A stretch of 20,320 nucleotides of DNA, from positions 1 to 20,320 of the forward strand of contig JBMYWA010000043.1 of NCBI GenBank assembly GCA_049606935.1. Direction: 5' to 3'. The DNA comes from CAJXZP01 sp049606935. Lineage in GTDB: Bacteria > Bacteroidota > Bacteroidia > Flavobacteriales_G > Salibacteraceae. The notes beneath the pieces are model-generated. The model did no database searches. It had not been told where the DNA came from and worked only from the letters and a program-made list of their open reading frames with translations. This document shows, piece by piece, positions 6,238 to 14,855 of the stretch; the stretch's first letter is position 1, and every line of letters starts with the position of its first letter. Both the position numbers and the translations under genes were made by a program.

Positions 6238-9171
6238 ATGAAAAAATTTCTCGTTATCCTAGGTGTTGTAATGCTTTTAATAATAAGCGTTATTGTAGCC
6301 ATTCCAATGATGTTTAAAACTGAATTGCAAGAATTGGCCATAGATGAAGCTAATAAAACTATAAATGCCGAGGTGTCTATGGGAGATTTTGACCTTAGCT
6401 TAATACCTAACTTCCCAAAGTTGACTGTTGAAATTTCTGATTTAGCAATTTTAGGTAAGGATGATTTTGAATCGGTAACTTTATTTCAGGCATCTAGTAT
6501 TACAACTACCTTAGATGTTATGAAACTGTATAATGGTGATGTGGAAATTAATGAAGTTGGAATGTCAGGAGTGGATGTTCACGTGCAAGTATTAAAAAAC
6601 GGAAAGGCCAACTATGATATTACTTTTCCGGAGGATACCAACGCGGTTTCAAACATAGAATCAGATCCAGAAATGGAAGAACCAATAGAAGAAGGGGCTT
6701 CCGATTTTCAAATGAAGCTAAAACGGTACTTCATTCATGATTTTAATTTGATTTATGATGATCAACTGGGAGATATGCTTTTTGAAATTGAAAAATTGAA
6801 TCATGAGGGTAAAGGTGATTTTACATTATCTCAATTCATTCTTGAAACTTCTACCCAAATTGAGGCCATGAGCTTTAAATTGGAAGGTGATGAGCTTTTA
6901 AAGCGTGCAAAATTAAATTCTGAAATAAATATGGCTATGGATATGGACGCTATGCGATTTCAATTTGATACCACTTTTGTTCAGCTAAACGCACTTATTT
7001 TAAATATGGATGGATGGCTTGCCATGCCAAACGATTCTATTGATATGGATTTAAAAATGAGCACAAAAAACAACTCTTTCAAAGAATTATTTTCTTTGAT
7101 ACCTAATGCCTATATTGAAGGCTATGAGGATGTTAAAGTGGCCGGAAGCATGTCTTTAGCTGCTAGTTTTAAAGGCATATATTATGAAGAGTTAATGCCC
7201 GGTTTTAAAATTGACTTAGATGTAAAAAATGGACAGGTGCAATATCCAGACTTACCAGCAACCGCTAAAAATATTGGAATTGACCTTCATGTAAACTCGC
7301 CTGCTGGTGATATGAGTAGAATGATTGTTGATCTAAGAAACGCACATTTAGAATTAGCCGATAATTATTTTGATATGTCGTTGATGGTGAAAAAAACTAT
7401 TACTAACCCAACCATTACCGGGAATTTTAAAATGGATTTTGATTTGGCTACAATTCCTACAATGATGCCTGTAGAAGACGGGGAAGAATATAAGGGTAAG
7501 CTTAAAACAGACTTGAATTATAAGTTGGATATGAATAGTTTAGATACCGAACAATATGATAAAGTTGAAGCTAACGGCTTGTTTGAGGCTTGGAATATTG
7601 CGTATGATGACGGTTCTGGAGGAATTCCGATGGAAATTGAACACGTAGCCATGATTTTTGATATGAATAAGGTAAACTTAACTGCCTTTGATGCAAGGGT
7701 AGGGAAAAGTGATATTCATGCTACTGGAGGGTTAGAAAACTTTATTCCTTGGTATATGCATGAAGAAAAAATTTCGGGGGTGTTAGATTTTAACTCTAAT
7801 TATTTTGATGCGGACGAATGGATGGAAGAGGAAGAAGAGGAAGAAGGGGAAGAAATTTCAGAGAAAGAATCGTCTACATCTATTGATTCTGCGGAAGAAA
7901 GTGTTGCTATGGACTCTTCCAGTACAGAAACTTATGAAATACCTACGAATGTTTACTTTAAATTGAACTCTAGTATGAAGAAAATTGCATACGATAGTAT
8001 GGATATTCAAAATTTAAATGGAGCCATTGTTATTGAAAATGGTCAGGTACTATTTGAAGGGGTTGGCATTGAAATGTTTGAGGGAAATGCTACACTGGAT
8101 GGCGTTTTTGATCCAACAACCCACCCAAAAAACCCAACATTTGATTTTGATATGGGTATCCACGATTGGGCTATTTCTCCAATGGCAAACACCTATAATA
8201 CAATAGATAAACTTGCACCAATTTTGAAATCAGCCACAGGTACTTTTAGTACGGATATTGAAATTCACGGAGTTTTGGATAGTGCACTGGAGCCAATTCT
8301 GGAAAAAATGAATTTTAGAGGGGTTACTACCACCAAAGATTTAGAGGTAAAAGGAAACAATTTAGAGAAACTGAATACTATTACCAAAACAAAAAACTAT
8401 AACCCATTAAAAGCTAAAGACTTAAAGCTAGAGTATAAATGTGTGAATGGGGTTTTAGAGGTAGAACCATTCGATATTGTAATTGGTACTCAATCTGCTA
8501 AAGTATCCGGATACACTACCCTTGAACAGGATATTAATTACATAATTGATACTCAGATAAAAACCTCAGAAATGGGTGCAGGGGGCGATGCTATAATTGG
8601 TCAAGTAAATAATTTGTTGAAAAATAATGGCGTAAATGCCGAGGTTCCAGATATAATTCCGGTGGTTATTTCGGTGACTGGTAAAATGGATGACCCTCAG
8701 TTTAAACCAGTATTTGGAAAAGGAGAACAATCTGCTGAAGCAAAAGAACAGGTTAAGAAAATTATTAAGGATCAAATAGAAGAAGTAAAAAAGGACCTTA
8801 AAAAGGACTTACAAGCAGAAGCCGACAAAATTATGGAGGATGCTAGAAAACAACAAGTTGCTTTAATGGCTGAAGCCAATAAACAAGCAGCAGCTATGAA
8901 AGTAGAAGCAGAAAAACTAGGGGCTCAATTACGAGCAGAGGCAGATAAACAAGGAAAAGATTTAATTAAGCAAGCCACAAATCCGTTGGCAAAAATTGCC
9001 GCCACCAAAGGAGCAGAGCAAATGAATAAAGAGGCGGATAAAAAAGCCAAACAGTTAGTTGCAGAATCTGAAAAGCAAGGAAAAAAACTAGTGGATCAAG
9101 CCAAGACTCAATCAGATAAAATAATTGTAGATGCTCAGAAACGTGCAAATGAAAAAATTAAGGGCATTTAA
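6238..9171 (+). CDS. AsmA-like envelope protein with acidic linker and charged helical tail
   Basis: A single N-terminal membrane helix (about 3-24, KKFLVILGVVMLLIISVIVA) anchors a large periplasmic protein of 977 residues. The N-terminal part has the AsmA pattern (amphipathic strands and VEISDLAILGKDDFE-type motifs), and residues about 590-830 form an AsmA-like C-terminal region with long beta-strands. AsmA relatives are elongated bridges implicated in lipid transport and outer-membrane homeostasis. Residues about 528-565 form a Glu/Ser-rich acidic linker between the halves. After about residue 830 the chain becomes a charged helix or coiled coil of repeated AEADKxxxDAxKQ-like units running to the C-terminus. 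That tail is not part of the AsmA fold as I know it. A TTG at 6229 is also in frame, but ATG 6238 gives a standard MKK signal anchor. The GNAT gene begins 2 nt after the stop. Confidence 0.8.
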   Translation: MKKFLVILGVVMLLIISVIVAIPMMFKTELQELAIDEANKTINAEVSMGDFDLSLIPNFPKLTVEISDLAILGKDDFESVTLFQASSITTTLDVMKLYNGDVEINEVGMSGVDVHVQVLKNGKANYDITFPEDTNAVSNIESDPEMEEPIEEGASDFQMKLKRYFIHDFNLIYDDQLGDMLFEIEKLNHEGKGDFTLSQFILETSTQIEAMSFKLEGDELLKRAKLNSEINMAMDMDAMRFQFDTTFVQLNALILNMDGWLAMPNDSIDMDLKMSTKNNSFKELFSLIPNAYIEGYEDVKVAGSMSLAASFKGIYYEELMPGFKIDLDVKNGQVQYPDLPATAKNIGIDLHVNSPAGDMSRMIVDLRNAHLELADNYFDMSLMVKKTITNPTITGNFKMDFDLATIPTMMPVEDGEEYKGKLKTDLNYKLDMNSLDTEQYDKVEANGLFEAWNIAYDDGSGGIPMEIEHVAMIFDMNKVNLTAFDARVGKSDIHATGGLENFIPWYMHEEKISGVLDFNSNYFDADEWMEEEEEEEGEEISEKESSTSIDSAEESVAMDSSSTETYEIPTNVYFKLNSSMKKIAYDSMDIQNLNGAIVIENGQVLFEGVGIEMFEGNATLDGVFDPTTHPKNPTFDFDMGIHDWAISPMANTYNTIDKLAPILKSATGTFSTDIEIHGVLDSALEPILEKMNFRGVTTTKDLEVKGNNLEKLNTITKTKNYNPLKAKDLKLEYKCVNGVLEVEPFDIVIGTQSAKVSGYTTLEQDINYIIDTQIKTSEMGAGGDAIIGQVNNLLKNNGVNAEVPDIIPVVISVTGKMDDPQFKPVFGKGEQSAEAKEQVKKIIKDQIEEVKKDLKKDLQAEADKIMEDARKQQVALMAEANKQAAAMKVEAEKLGAQLRAEADKQGKDLIKQATNPLAKIAATKGAEQMNKEADKKAKQLVAESEKQGKKLVDQAKTQSDKIIVDAQKRANEKIKGI

Positions 9172-9173
9172 TC

Positions 9174-9665
9174 TTGAAATCAATTATTGAAACTAAGCGT
9201 TTATTCTTACGAGAATTTAAGATTTCAGATGCTTCATTTTTTTATGAATTAAACAATGATCCTGTGGTTATGAAATACACTGGAGACGTTCCTTTCGCTA
9301 CGGTAAATGAGGCACATTTATTTATAAAGAATTACTCTCATTATCAAGAATATGGTTTTGGCCGGTGGACCGTTGTTTTAAAAGATTCGCTAGAACCTAT
9401 AGGGTGGTGCGGACTGAAATACCACAAGGAGGGATTTATTGACATAGGATATCGTTTTGCTCAAAAGTACTGGGGCAAGGGGTACGCTACGGAAGCAGCA
9501 ATTTCATGTATGGAATTTGGAAGAGCTTTGGATGGTGAAATTCCAATTTGGGGTAGGGTAGACAAAAAAAATGCGACATCCATTAAAGTATTAGAAAAAC
9601 TCGGTTTAAATTTCTTTAAAGTAGATTTTTGTGAAGGATTAGAAGGGGTACTATATTATAAATAG
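9174..9665 (+). CDS. GNAT family N-acetyltransferase (RimJ/RimL type)
   Basis: This 163-residue cytoplasmic enzyme would transfer an acetyl group from acetyl-CoA to an amine, such as a protein N-terminus or small molecule. The opening IETKRLFLREFKISDASFFYELNNDPVVMKYTG is the classic start of the RimJ/RimL-like branch. IGWCGLKYHKEGFIDIGYRF forms the central strands and KYWGKGYATEA (about 98-108) is the acetyl-CoA pyrophosphate loop (Q/RxxGxG/A). The family's ATSIKVLEKLG helix follows near residue 135. The start must be TTG 9174: no in-frame ATG or GTG precedes the conserved region, and the AsmA-like gene stops at 9171. AAGGG at about 9160 could act as ribosome-binding site or reflect coupling. 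The acceptor substrate cannot be deduced. Only 2 nt separate its stop from that of convergent ywbE. Confidence 0.88.
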   Translation: MKSIIETKRLFLREFKISDASFFYELNNDPVVMKYTGDVPFATVNEAHLFIKNYSHYQEYGFGRWTVVLKDSLEPIGWCGLKYHKEGFIDIGYRFAQKYWGKGYATEAAISCMEFGRALDGEIPIWGRVDKKNATSIKVLEKLGLNFFKVDFCEGLEGVLYYK

Positions 9666-9667
9666 TG

Positions 9668-9889
9668 CTAATCTAGATCTTCAATTAAAACCCATTTTAC
9701 TCGTCCTACTTCTCCTGTATCAATTTTCACTTTAATTCCATGCGGATGTTGTGGTGATTTGGTTAAAATTCTAGTCACCAATCCTTCGGTTAATTCTCCC
9801 GTTCTTTGGTGGTGTTTTTGAACTATTTCCACTAGGGCTCCTTCAAATATGTTTTTTCTTAAGGTACCTGTTATTCGTTGGTCTTCCAC
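9668..9889 (-). CDS. ywbE: YwbE family protein
   Basis: This 73-residue soluble protein contains the whole conserved core of the YwbE family: VEIVQKHHQRTGELTEGLV, then ILTKSPQHPHGIKVKI and GEVGRVKWV. It has a small beta-barrel-like, KOW-resembling pattern. The function is not established; the basic conserved loop hints at nucleic acid binding. It converges on the GNAT gene with 2 nt between stops, and its own start lies 46 nt from the terminator of the upstream lolA-like gene, so it is probably transcribed separately. No exact promoter match was found in that gap. Confidence 0.85.
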   Translation of the reverse strand: MEDQRITGTLRKNIFEGALVEIVQKHHQRTGELTEGLVTRILTKSPQHPHGIKVKIDTGEVGRVKWVLIEDLD

Positions 9890-9931
9890 ACTTCAAAAGT
9901 TTTATTAAGAATGTTGTTATGAAAATTGAAT

Positions 9932-9964
9932 AAAAAAAAATCTAGCCCGAAAGACTAGATTTTT
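9932..9964 (-). terminator. Rho-independent terminator of the lolA-like gene
   Basis: AAAAATCTAG (9936-9945) pairs with CTAGATTTTT (9955-9964) around a 9-nt loop. On the minus strand the stem is followed by more T residues templated by A9932-A9935, giving a run of nine. It starts 19 nt after the stop of the lolA-like gene. Confidence 0.75.
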
Positions 9965-9982
9965 CTATACAAATAATATTGT

Positions 9983-10642
9983 TTATTCTCTTAAGTCAAT
10001 AACGTCACCCGCTTTGGAAGTATCAAATACAAACATGGTGTTCTCCATAGGTATGTCATTTTTTATCACTTTAAGATCGTATGTTAAGGTATTCCCATCT
10101 TTACCAAAAACTTCAATTCTAGCCATTTCGTTAGTTGCTGAATTCACGTACAACTTAATGGTGTGGTATGATTTCCCCCCACCTTCAGGGAATAATTTGA
10201 TCATGTGAGCCTTTTTGCCGTTGATAGTGGTTTCACTTCCATACAGGTAATTAAAACCATTCTCGTAGATGGTTAGTAGAGAAGAAGGACTGATATTATC
10301 TTCTTCATCATCACCAAACCCATCGGTAATTTGACATTCATCGTCATCTTCTAAATAGGTCCACATTGTTTTTCCATTACTGTAACGTTCTAAACCAGGA
10401 AAAACCAATTTATATTGATCTGCCTTTATCCAAACCTTTCCTTCTTGCGTTTCATCTACGCCATTTTGTTTATTAACAATTCTGTAACTAAACTCCATGT
10501 AAATGGTAGCGTGTGATTTGTTTTTCGCGCTCACTTTATCCAAGATAGCTTTCGCTTTAGGATCTTTAGGATTTTCATTTTGAGCAATACTTCCGAACGA
10601 TACGGATATGGCTATAAGTACTAATAATGCTAGCTTTTTCAT
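9983..10642 (-). CDS. lolA: Outer membrane lipoprotein carrier protein LolA-like
   Basis: This 219-residue periplasmic protein should shuttle lipoproteins from the inner membrane to the outer membrane. Residues 1-20 are a Sec signal peptide, probably cleaved after SFGSIAQ. The mature part has the LolA order: DPKAKAILDKVSAKNKSHATIYMEFSY, then GKVWIKADQYKLVFPGLERYSNGKTMWTY and GKKAHMIKLFPEG, ending in FVFDTSKAGDVIDLRE. An acidic DDDEC...GDDEEDN loop (about 98-115) is a local insertion typical of Bacteroidota members. It lies 70 nt downstream of ftsK in the same direction, a gene order I know from other Bacteroidota, yet that gap holds a strong -7 match, so it probably also has its own promoter. 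Confidence 0.88.
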   Translation of the reverse strand: MKKLALLVLIAISVSFGSIAQNENPKDPKAKAILDKVSAKNKSHATIYMEFSYRIVNKQNGVDETQEGKVWIKADQYKLVFPGLERYSNGKTMWTYLEDDDECQITDGFGDDEEDNISPSSLLTIYENGFNYLYGSETTINGKKAHMIKLFPEGGGKSYHTIKLYVNSATNEMARIEVFGKDGNTLTYDLKVIKNDIPMENTMFVFDTSKAGDVIDLRE

Positions 10643-10679
10643 GCTTTATTTTGTTTTTTTCTGGTTCAGAAATTCCTTG

Positions 10680-10687
10680 CAAAGGTA
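10680..10687 (-). promoter_or_regulatory. -7 element for the lolA-like gene
   Basis: The minus-strand sequence TACCTTTG is an exact match to TAnnTTTG and identical to the element in front of xrtF. It lies 38 nt before the lolA ATG, between ftsK and lolA. No clear TTG is present at -33. Confidence 0.55.
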
Positions 10688-10712
10688 ATATTAAACCGTG
10701 GTAATAATTTGA

Positions 10713-13262
10713 TTATTCTCCACCTTTCAATATCTGCGCCAAAGATGCTTCATCGGGAATGAGCACTTCTCTGGCTTTACTACCTGAGAATGGACCAATA
10801 ACTCCTGCATCTTCTAATTGGTCAATAATTCTACCCGCACGGTTATACCCTAATTTTAATCGTCTTTGTAATAAAGAGGCCGAACCTTGTTGGTGTTGAA
10901 CAATTATGGCAGCTGCTTCATCAAATAAGGCATCTCTATCCTCGCTAGACATGTTTCCTTGACTTGCACTAGCTTCGCCTACAAACTCAGGTAATAGAAA
11001 GGCATCAGAATAACCTTGTTGTTCTCCAATAAATTCACAAATACGTTCTACTTCAGGTGTATCTACAAATGGGCATTGTAAACGAATAATTTCATTTCCT
11101 GGAGAGAAAAGTAAATCCCCCCTTCCAATTAACTGATCTGCACCCCCTGAATCTAAAATTGTTCTAGAGTCAATTTTTGAAGTAACTCTAAATGCCAATC
11201 TAGCGGGGAAGTTGGCTTTAATCATACCTGTAATTACGTTTACGGAGGGTCTTTGGGTGGCTACAATCAAATGGATTCCAATAGCCCTTGCTAACTGAGC
11301 CAAACGAGCAATAGGAGTTTCCACCTCTTTACCAGCCGTCATAATTAAATCAGCAAATTCATCAATTACTAAAACAATGTATGGTAAGAAACGGTGACCA
11401 TTTTCTGGGTTTAATTTACGCTTTACAAATTTATCATTGTACTCCACAATGGTTCTTGCCATAGCATCTTTAAGCAGGTCGTATCGAGTATCCATTTCAA
11501 TACACAACGAATTTAAGGTGGCTACAACCTTTTGCGTGTCTGTTATGATAGCCTCTTCCGAATCGGGTAATTTGGCGAGGTAATGACGTTCAATTTTATT
11601 GTACAATGTCAGCTCCACCTTTTTAGGATCTACTAGTACAAATTTTAATTGAGAAGGGTGCATTTTGTATAGCAGGGAAACTAAAATAGCATTCAATCCA
11701 ACCGATTTACCTTGCCCGGTGGCGCCTGCCATTAGTAGGTGAGGCATTTTGGCTAAATCAGCAATGTATGATTCATTTGAAATCGTTTTTCCTAAGGCTA
11801 CCGGAAGAATCATTTCTGTTTTCTGAAATTTATCAGAGGCAAGCATAGTTTTCATCGAAACTATTTCAGACTTTTTATTAGGTACCTCAATACCAATGGT
11901 TCCTTTTCCTGGTATTGGGGCAATAATTCGAATACCTAAGGCAGAAAGACTTAACGCAATATCATCTTCTAGATTTTTAATTTTTGAAATCCTTACTCCA
12001 GGAGCAGGAACAATCTCGTACAAAGTAACAGTAGGTCCAATTACAGCAGAAATTTCTGAGATTTCAATTTTGTAATTCTTAAGCGTGGTAATAATTCGGT
12101 TTTTGTTTTCCTCTAGTTCTGTTCGATCTACCTCAATTCCTGATTCACCAAAGTCTTTTAACAAATCCAAGCTTGGTTTTTGATATTTGGATAAATCTAA
12201 TTCTGGGTCGTATTCGCCAAACTCTTTCGCTAAATCACGAATCTCACTTGGCTTTAATGTTTCTTCTTCCTCGCCAACAATTGCTTCAATTTCAACATCT
12301 GATTCTACTGGTTTAACTGGTGAAACTGGAGCAGTGTTGGAAAGCGAAATGTTTTCTGATGGAGGTTGTTCTTCATTCTTTTCTTCCGAAACCGATGTTT
12401 CTACATGGTTTTCGATAGTTAATGGCAATTCGTCTGTTTCGGCAAGTGGCGTTTTTTCAACCAGGATTTTTGGCTCGGTTGGAGTTAATAGATTTACGGG
12501 CTCTAAAACCGTAGGCTTTGTATTTATGGGTTCTTCTACGGGGGGCGTTTCTTTGATGGTAATTTCTTCCAAAACCTCCGTATTAGAAGCCGAAAGTGGG
12601 GCCTTTTCTAAATGGTCTTCCTCCATGGTGGATTTAGATGAGAAAACAGAGTCTAACGAAATATCGAAATTAATAAGGATAAAAGCCGCTAAAACAAAAA
12701 GCAAAACTAAGAGCGCACCTATTGAGCCAATGGCAAGATTAAGGTAGGATATTAGCGTAATACCAACACCACCTCCTAACATTAAGGTAGAGTCACTAGT
12801 AAAGAAAAATGCAAGAAATGGAGGTAACCAAATCAGCGTAAAAATGCTGTACTTAAATACATTTTTATTGGATACAATGGTTAATTGAAATAACGATTTT
12901 AATCCAGACCGAAGAATTATTGGAATAAGAATAAATGCAGCCAATCCAAACCAATCACCTATAAATTTCTGAGAAATCACGGCACCAAACTTCCCTAACC
13001 AGTTTCTAATTTCATTAGGGTTAAGTTCATCCATCCCCGTACGAAGAATATTTTGGTCGTAATTTCCGGTAACTAAATACGAAGTAAATGCCACTAATAG
13101 GATTAGAGAGGTGAATACCAAGGTAAGACCAAAACCGATTCTAATTTTTTCAGAATTTACTCCTGAAAATGGGTTAGTCATTTTTGATTTCTTTTTACTT
13201 GATTTTAAAGGCTTTTCTTCAATATCAACTTCCCCTTTTGGTCTGTTTGTTTTTTTGGCCAT
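10713..13262 (-). CDS. ftsK: DNA translocase FtsK
   Basis: This 849-residue septal DNA pump couples chromosome segregation to division, moving DNA toward dif and activating XerCD. A basic N-terminus is followed by four or five membrane helices within about residues 40-205, then a Pro/Glu/Ser/Thr-rich linker (about 210-355). The alpha/beta motor domains follow, with Walker A AGATGQGKS (about 511-519) and Walker B VLVIDEFADL (about 630-639). The C-terminal gamma winged helix (about 780-849, LLQRRLKLGYNRAGRIIDQLEDAGVIG) reads KOPS-type polarity sequences. The length is normal for Bacteroidota FtsK with a moderate linker. I chose ATG 13262 (MAKKTNRPKG). An in-frame ATG at 13289 sits directly beside the -7 element (13291-13298) and would lie upstream of the expected transcription start. 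Confidence 0.95.
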   Translation of the reverse strand: MAKKTNRPKGEVDIEEKPLKSSKKKSKMTNPFSGVNSEKIRIGFGLTLVFTSLILLVAFTSYLVTGNYDQNILRTGMDELNPNEIRNWLGKFGAVISQKFIGDWFGLAAFILIPIILRSGLKSLFQLTIVSNKNVFKYSIFTLIWLPPFLAFFFTSDSTLMLGGGVGITLISYLNLAIGSIGALLVLLFVLAAFILINFDISLDSVFSSKSTMEEDHLEKAPLSASNTEVLEEITIKETPPVEEPINTKPTVLEPVNLLTPTEPKILVEKTPLAETDELPLTIENHVETSVSEEKNEEQPPSENISLSNTAPVSPVKPVESDVEIEAIVGEEEETLKPSEIRDLAKEFGEYDPELDLSKYQKPSLDLLKDFGESGIEVDRTELEENKNRIITTLKNYKIEISEISAVIGPTVTLYEIVPAPGVRISKIKNLEDDIALSLSALGIRIIAPIPGKGTIGIEVPNKKSEIVSMKTMLASDKFQKTEMILPVALGKTISNESYIADLAKMPHLLMAGATGQGKSVGLNAILVSLLYKMHPSQLKFVLVDPKKVELTLYNKIERHYLAKLPDSEEAIITDTQKVVATLNSLCIEMDTRYDLLKDAMARTIVEYNDKFVKRKLNPENGHRFLPYIVLVIDEFADLIMTAGKEVETPIARLAQLARAIGIHLIVATQRPSVNVITGMIKANFPARLAFRVTSKIDSRTILDSGGADQLIGRGDLLFSPGNEIIRLQCPFVDTPEVERICEFIGEQQGYSDAFLLPEFVGEASASQGNMSSEDRDALFDEAAAIIVQHQQGSASLLQRRLKLGYNRAGRIIDQLEDAGVIGPFSGSKAREVLIPDEASLAQILKGGE

Positions 13263-13290
13263 AATGATCCCTGAAATTTGCTGCTTCAAT

Positions 13291-13298
13291 CAAAAGTA
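13291..13298 (-). promoter_or_regulatory. -7 element for ftsK
   Basis: The minus-strand sequence TACTTTTG matches TAnnTTTG exactly. Transcription would begin near 13284-13287, giving a leader of about 25 nt to ATG 13262 and excluding ATG 13289. No TTG is found at -33. Confidence 0.45.
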
Positions 13299-13516
13299 AT
13301 CGAAGCTATAATCCGTATATTTCCTATGCTACGATAGTTTTCAGCACGGTTATTAACAATTTTTCATCCCATTATTTTTGGTTAGAATAAAAAAAATAAA
13401 TACGCTATTTTTTAATTTGCATAGGAAAGCTTTGAATGTTATAGCAAGTTTTTGGTGAAATTAGTTAATGGTAATTATTAAGTTAGTTAAGTCTAAATCA
13501 ATTAATAATAAACATG

Positions 13517-14221
13517 TTAGATGTGATTTCGGTAAATTTCTCTGGGATAATCCAGAATATTAACCTTTTCACCTGTTAACTCTTTTATGGCATCTTTTGC
13601 TATCCAAATGCCAGGTTTACTACCAATGTTTAAAATATTTTGGGCAGTTTTTATCGCTTCTCTATTTAAATCTTGGTTCCTCTTTCCAATACTCCTTAAA
13701 GCCCAATTTACTGCTTTTTTAACATAGATTCGGTCATCATCACTAGCATCAATTATTACGGGAAGAAAACTAAGAAAAACATCATTTCCAGCTTTTTTGT
13801 CAGCCATACAATAGGAGGAGAGTATAGCAAAGGCAGCTCGTTTTTCAAATTCTTTAGTGTTTTTTGACCACTTAAAAATTAAATCTTTGGCAAAAGAAGT
13901 TTTGGAAAATAAGCCCATGCAAAATGAATCACAGATTTCCCAGGTATTAAAAAACGTAATCCAATTTGTAGCCATTTCGATAGTAACATTTTTCGGTTTT
14001 AAAAGTTTACTCCCCAAAAGCCTCGCTTCATAAATATCAGAATTTATTAACTCCAAAGCCAATTCTGGGTGGTAGCCAATTTCCTTAGCTAAAAGCTTTA
14101 AATCCTTATGGTAAATACCTAATGAGTTAGGGGTAACAATATTATATTTATGTTGCTTAAAAATAACCTTTTCTGGGTCTGCTAATTCATGCAGTTTCTT
14201 AATTACTAGTTTATAACGCAT
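13517..14221 (-). CDS. DNA alkylation repair protein (AlkD family DNA glycosylase)
   Basis: This 234-residue all-helical HEAT-like repeat protein belongs to the AlkC/AlkD superfamily, which removes alkylated bases such as 3-methyl- and 7-methylguanine without flipping them into a pocket. Trp94-x3-Asp98 (TWEICDSFC) has the spacing of the catalytic Trp-Asp pair of AlkD. EKRAAFAILSSYC (about 126-138) and VKKAVNWALRSIGKRN (about 167-182, with Trp173 and Arg176) match the other DNA-contact helices. The start is taken at ATG 14221. A GTG directly before it overlaps the stop of the upstream membrane-protein gene (TAGTGATG), so the two genes are translationally coupled. No regulatory (Ada-like) site is seen. 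It is followed by about 200 nt without a recognisable terminator. Confidence 0.88.
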   Translation of the reverse strand: MRYKLVIKKLHELADPEKVIFKQHKYNIVTPNSLGIYHKDLKLLAKEIGYHPELALELINSDIYEARLLGSKLLKPKNVTIEMATNWITFFNTWEICDSFCMGLFSKTSFAKDLIFKWSKNTKEFEKRAAFAILSSYCMADKKAGNDVFLSFLPVIIDASDDDRIYVKKAVNWALRSIGKRNQDLNREAIKTAQNILNIGSKPGIWIAKDAIKELTGEKVNILDYPREIYRNHI

Positions 14222-14223
14222 CA

Positions 14224-14703
14224 CTATTTTACAAAAAATAGCCCATGGCTACCAGCCATTGCCCCAGCAATAGTTATTAAACTAATAGACAACAGAATGA
14301 TGTGAAACTTATGTATGAATTCAAATGTGGTTTCCGGGTTATTATTGGCGTATTTTTTATACAGTTTATGTAAAATAAACGGTTCCAAAACAAAAAGTAC
14401 CAATGTAAATAACAACCAAACAATAGTCATGGCCCAAAACCACCAATATTTTAGATCAAAATATCTGTTCCACGCGTCTAATTCATAAATCATGTAAAAC
14501 CCAGAAATTGCAGTTAATAGTGTGGTTATTTTAGCTTGAAATGAAAACCTGCCTTCCAACTCCTCAAAAGTATTGACTTTGTCTGTTTTTGACTTCATTC
14601 TCTTTACGGCAGGAATAATAACTGTAGTTACCATGGCAACTCCTCCAATCCAAACTACTATGGCTAAAATGTGAATTACTCTGGCAATGGTAAAATGGTT
14701 CAT
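14224..14703 (-). CDS. CopD-like four-helix integral membrane protein
   Basis: This 159-residue inner membrane protein has four hydrophobic helices (about 5-30, 55-75, 85-112 and 130-155). The first helix carries ARVIHILAIVVWIGGVAMVT, the His-x4-VWIGG pattern of CopD- and DUF2269-like proteins, in which the His could bind heme or metal. Further marks are ERRF-like EGRFSFQAK, the aromatic LDAWNRYFDLKYWWFWAM and FVLEPFILHKLY. From memory these also occur in an uncharacterised proteobacterial membrane family. A role in copper handling or a cytochrome-like function is possible but unproven. Its stop overlaps the potential GTG of the alkD-type gene. Upstream lies the terminator of the next gene, so it should have its own promoter in 14704-14796, where only the imperfect minus-strand match TAATTTG was seen. 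Confidence 0.65.
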   Translation of the reverse strand: MNHFTIARVIHILAIVVWIGGVAMVTTVIIPAVKRMKSKTDKVNTFEELEGRFSFQAKITTLLTAISGFYMIYELDAWNRYFDLKYWWFWAMTIVWLLFTLVLFVLEPFILHKLYKKYANNNPETTFEFIHKFHIILLSISLITIAGAMAGSHGLFFVK

Positions 14704-14796
14704 GTAATAAATTTAGTACAAATTAAAGCAACAACAGGTAAAATATGGAGTGTGTTTAGTTATTATTTTAGTAATATTTATTTGAGAAAGCTCTCT

Positions 14797-14835
14797 AAAA
14801 AAAGTGGGTACATCAATTTAAAATGATGTACCCAC
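14797..14835 (-). terminator. Strong Rho-independent terminator of the unknown secreted protein gene
   Basis: GTGGGTACATCA (14804-14815) pairs perfectly with TGATGTACCCAC (14824-14835) around an 8-nt loop. On the minus strand the stem is followed by seven T residues (14803-14797). This is the strongest hairpin in the window and lies about 20 nt past the stop at 14856. Confidence 0.9.
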
Positions 14836-14855
14836 AAGGTGTTGAAGAGACTTGG

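Noticed and set aside
12187..12747. A 186-codon open frame on the plus strand inside ftsK
   Set aside because: It is antisense to the low-complexity Pro/Glu/Ser/Thr linker of FtsK. The translation is Ser/Gly/Thr-rich with no domain and no promoter, as expected for a shadow of biased codons.
13299..13516. Possible small gene or RNA in the gap between ftsK and the alkD-type gene
   Set aside because: Both strands have early stops in all frames I read, and no convincing hairpin or promoter pair was seen beyond the ftsK -7 element.
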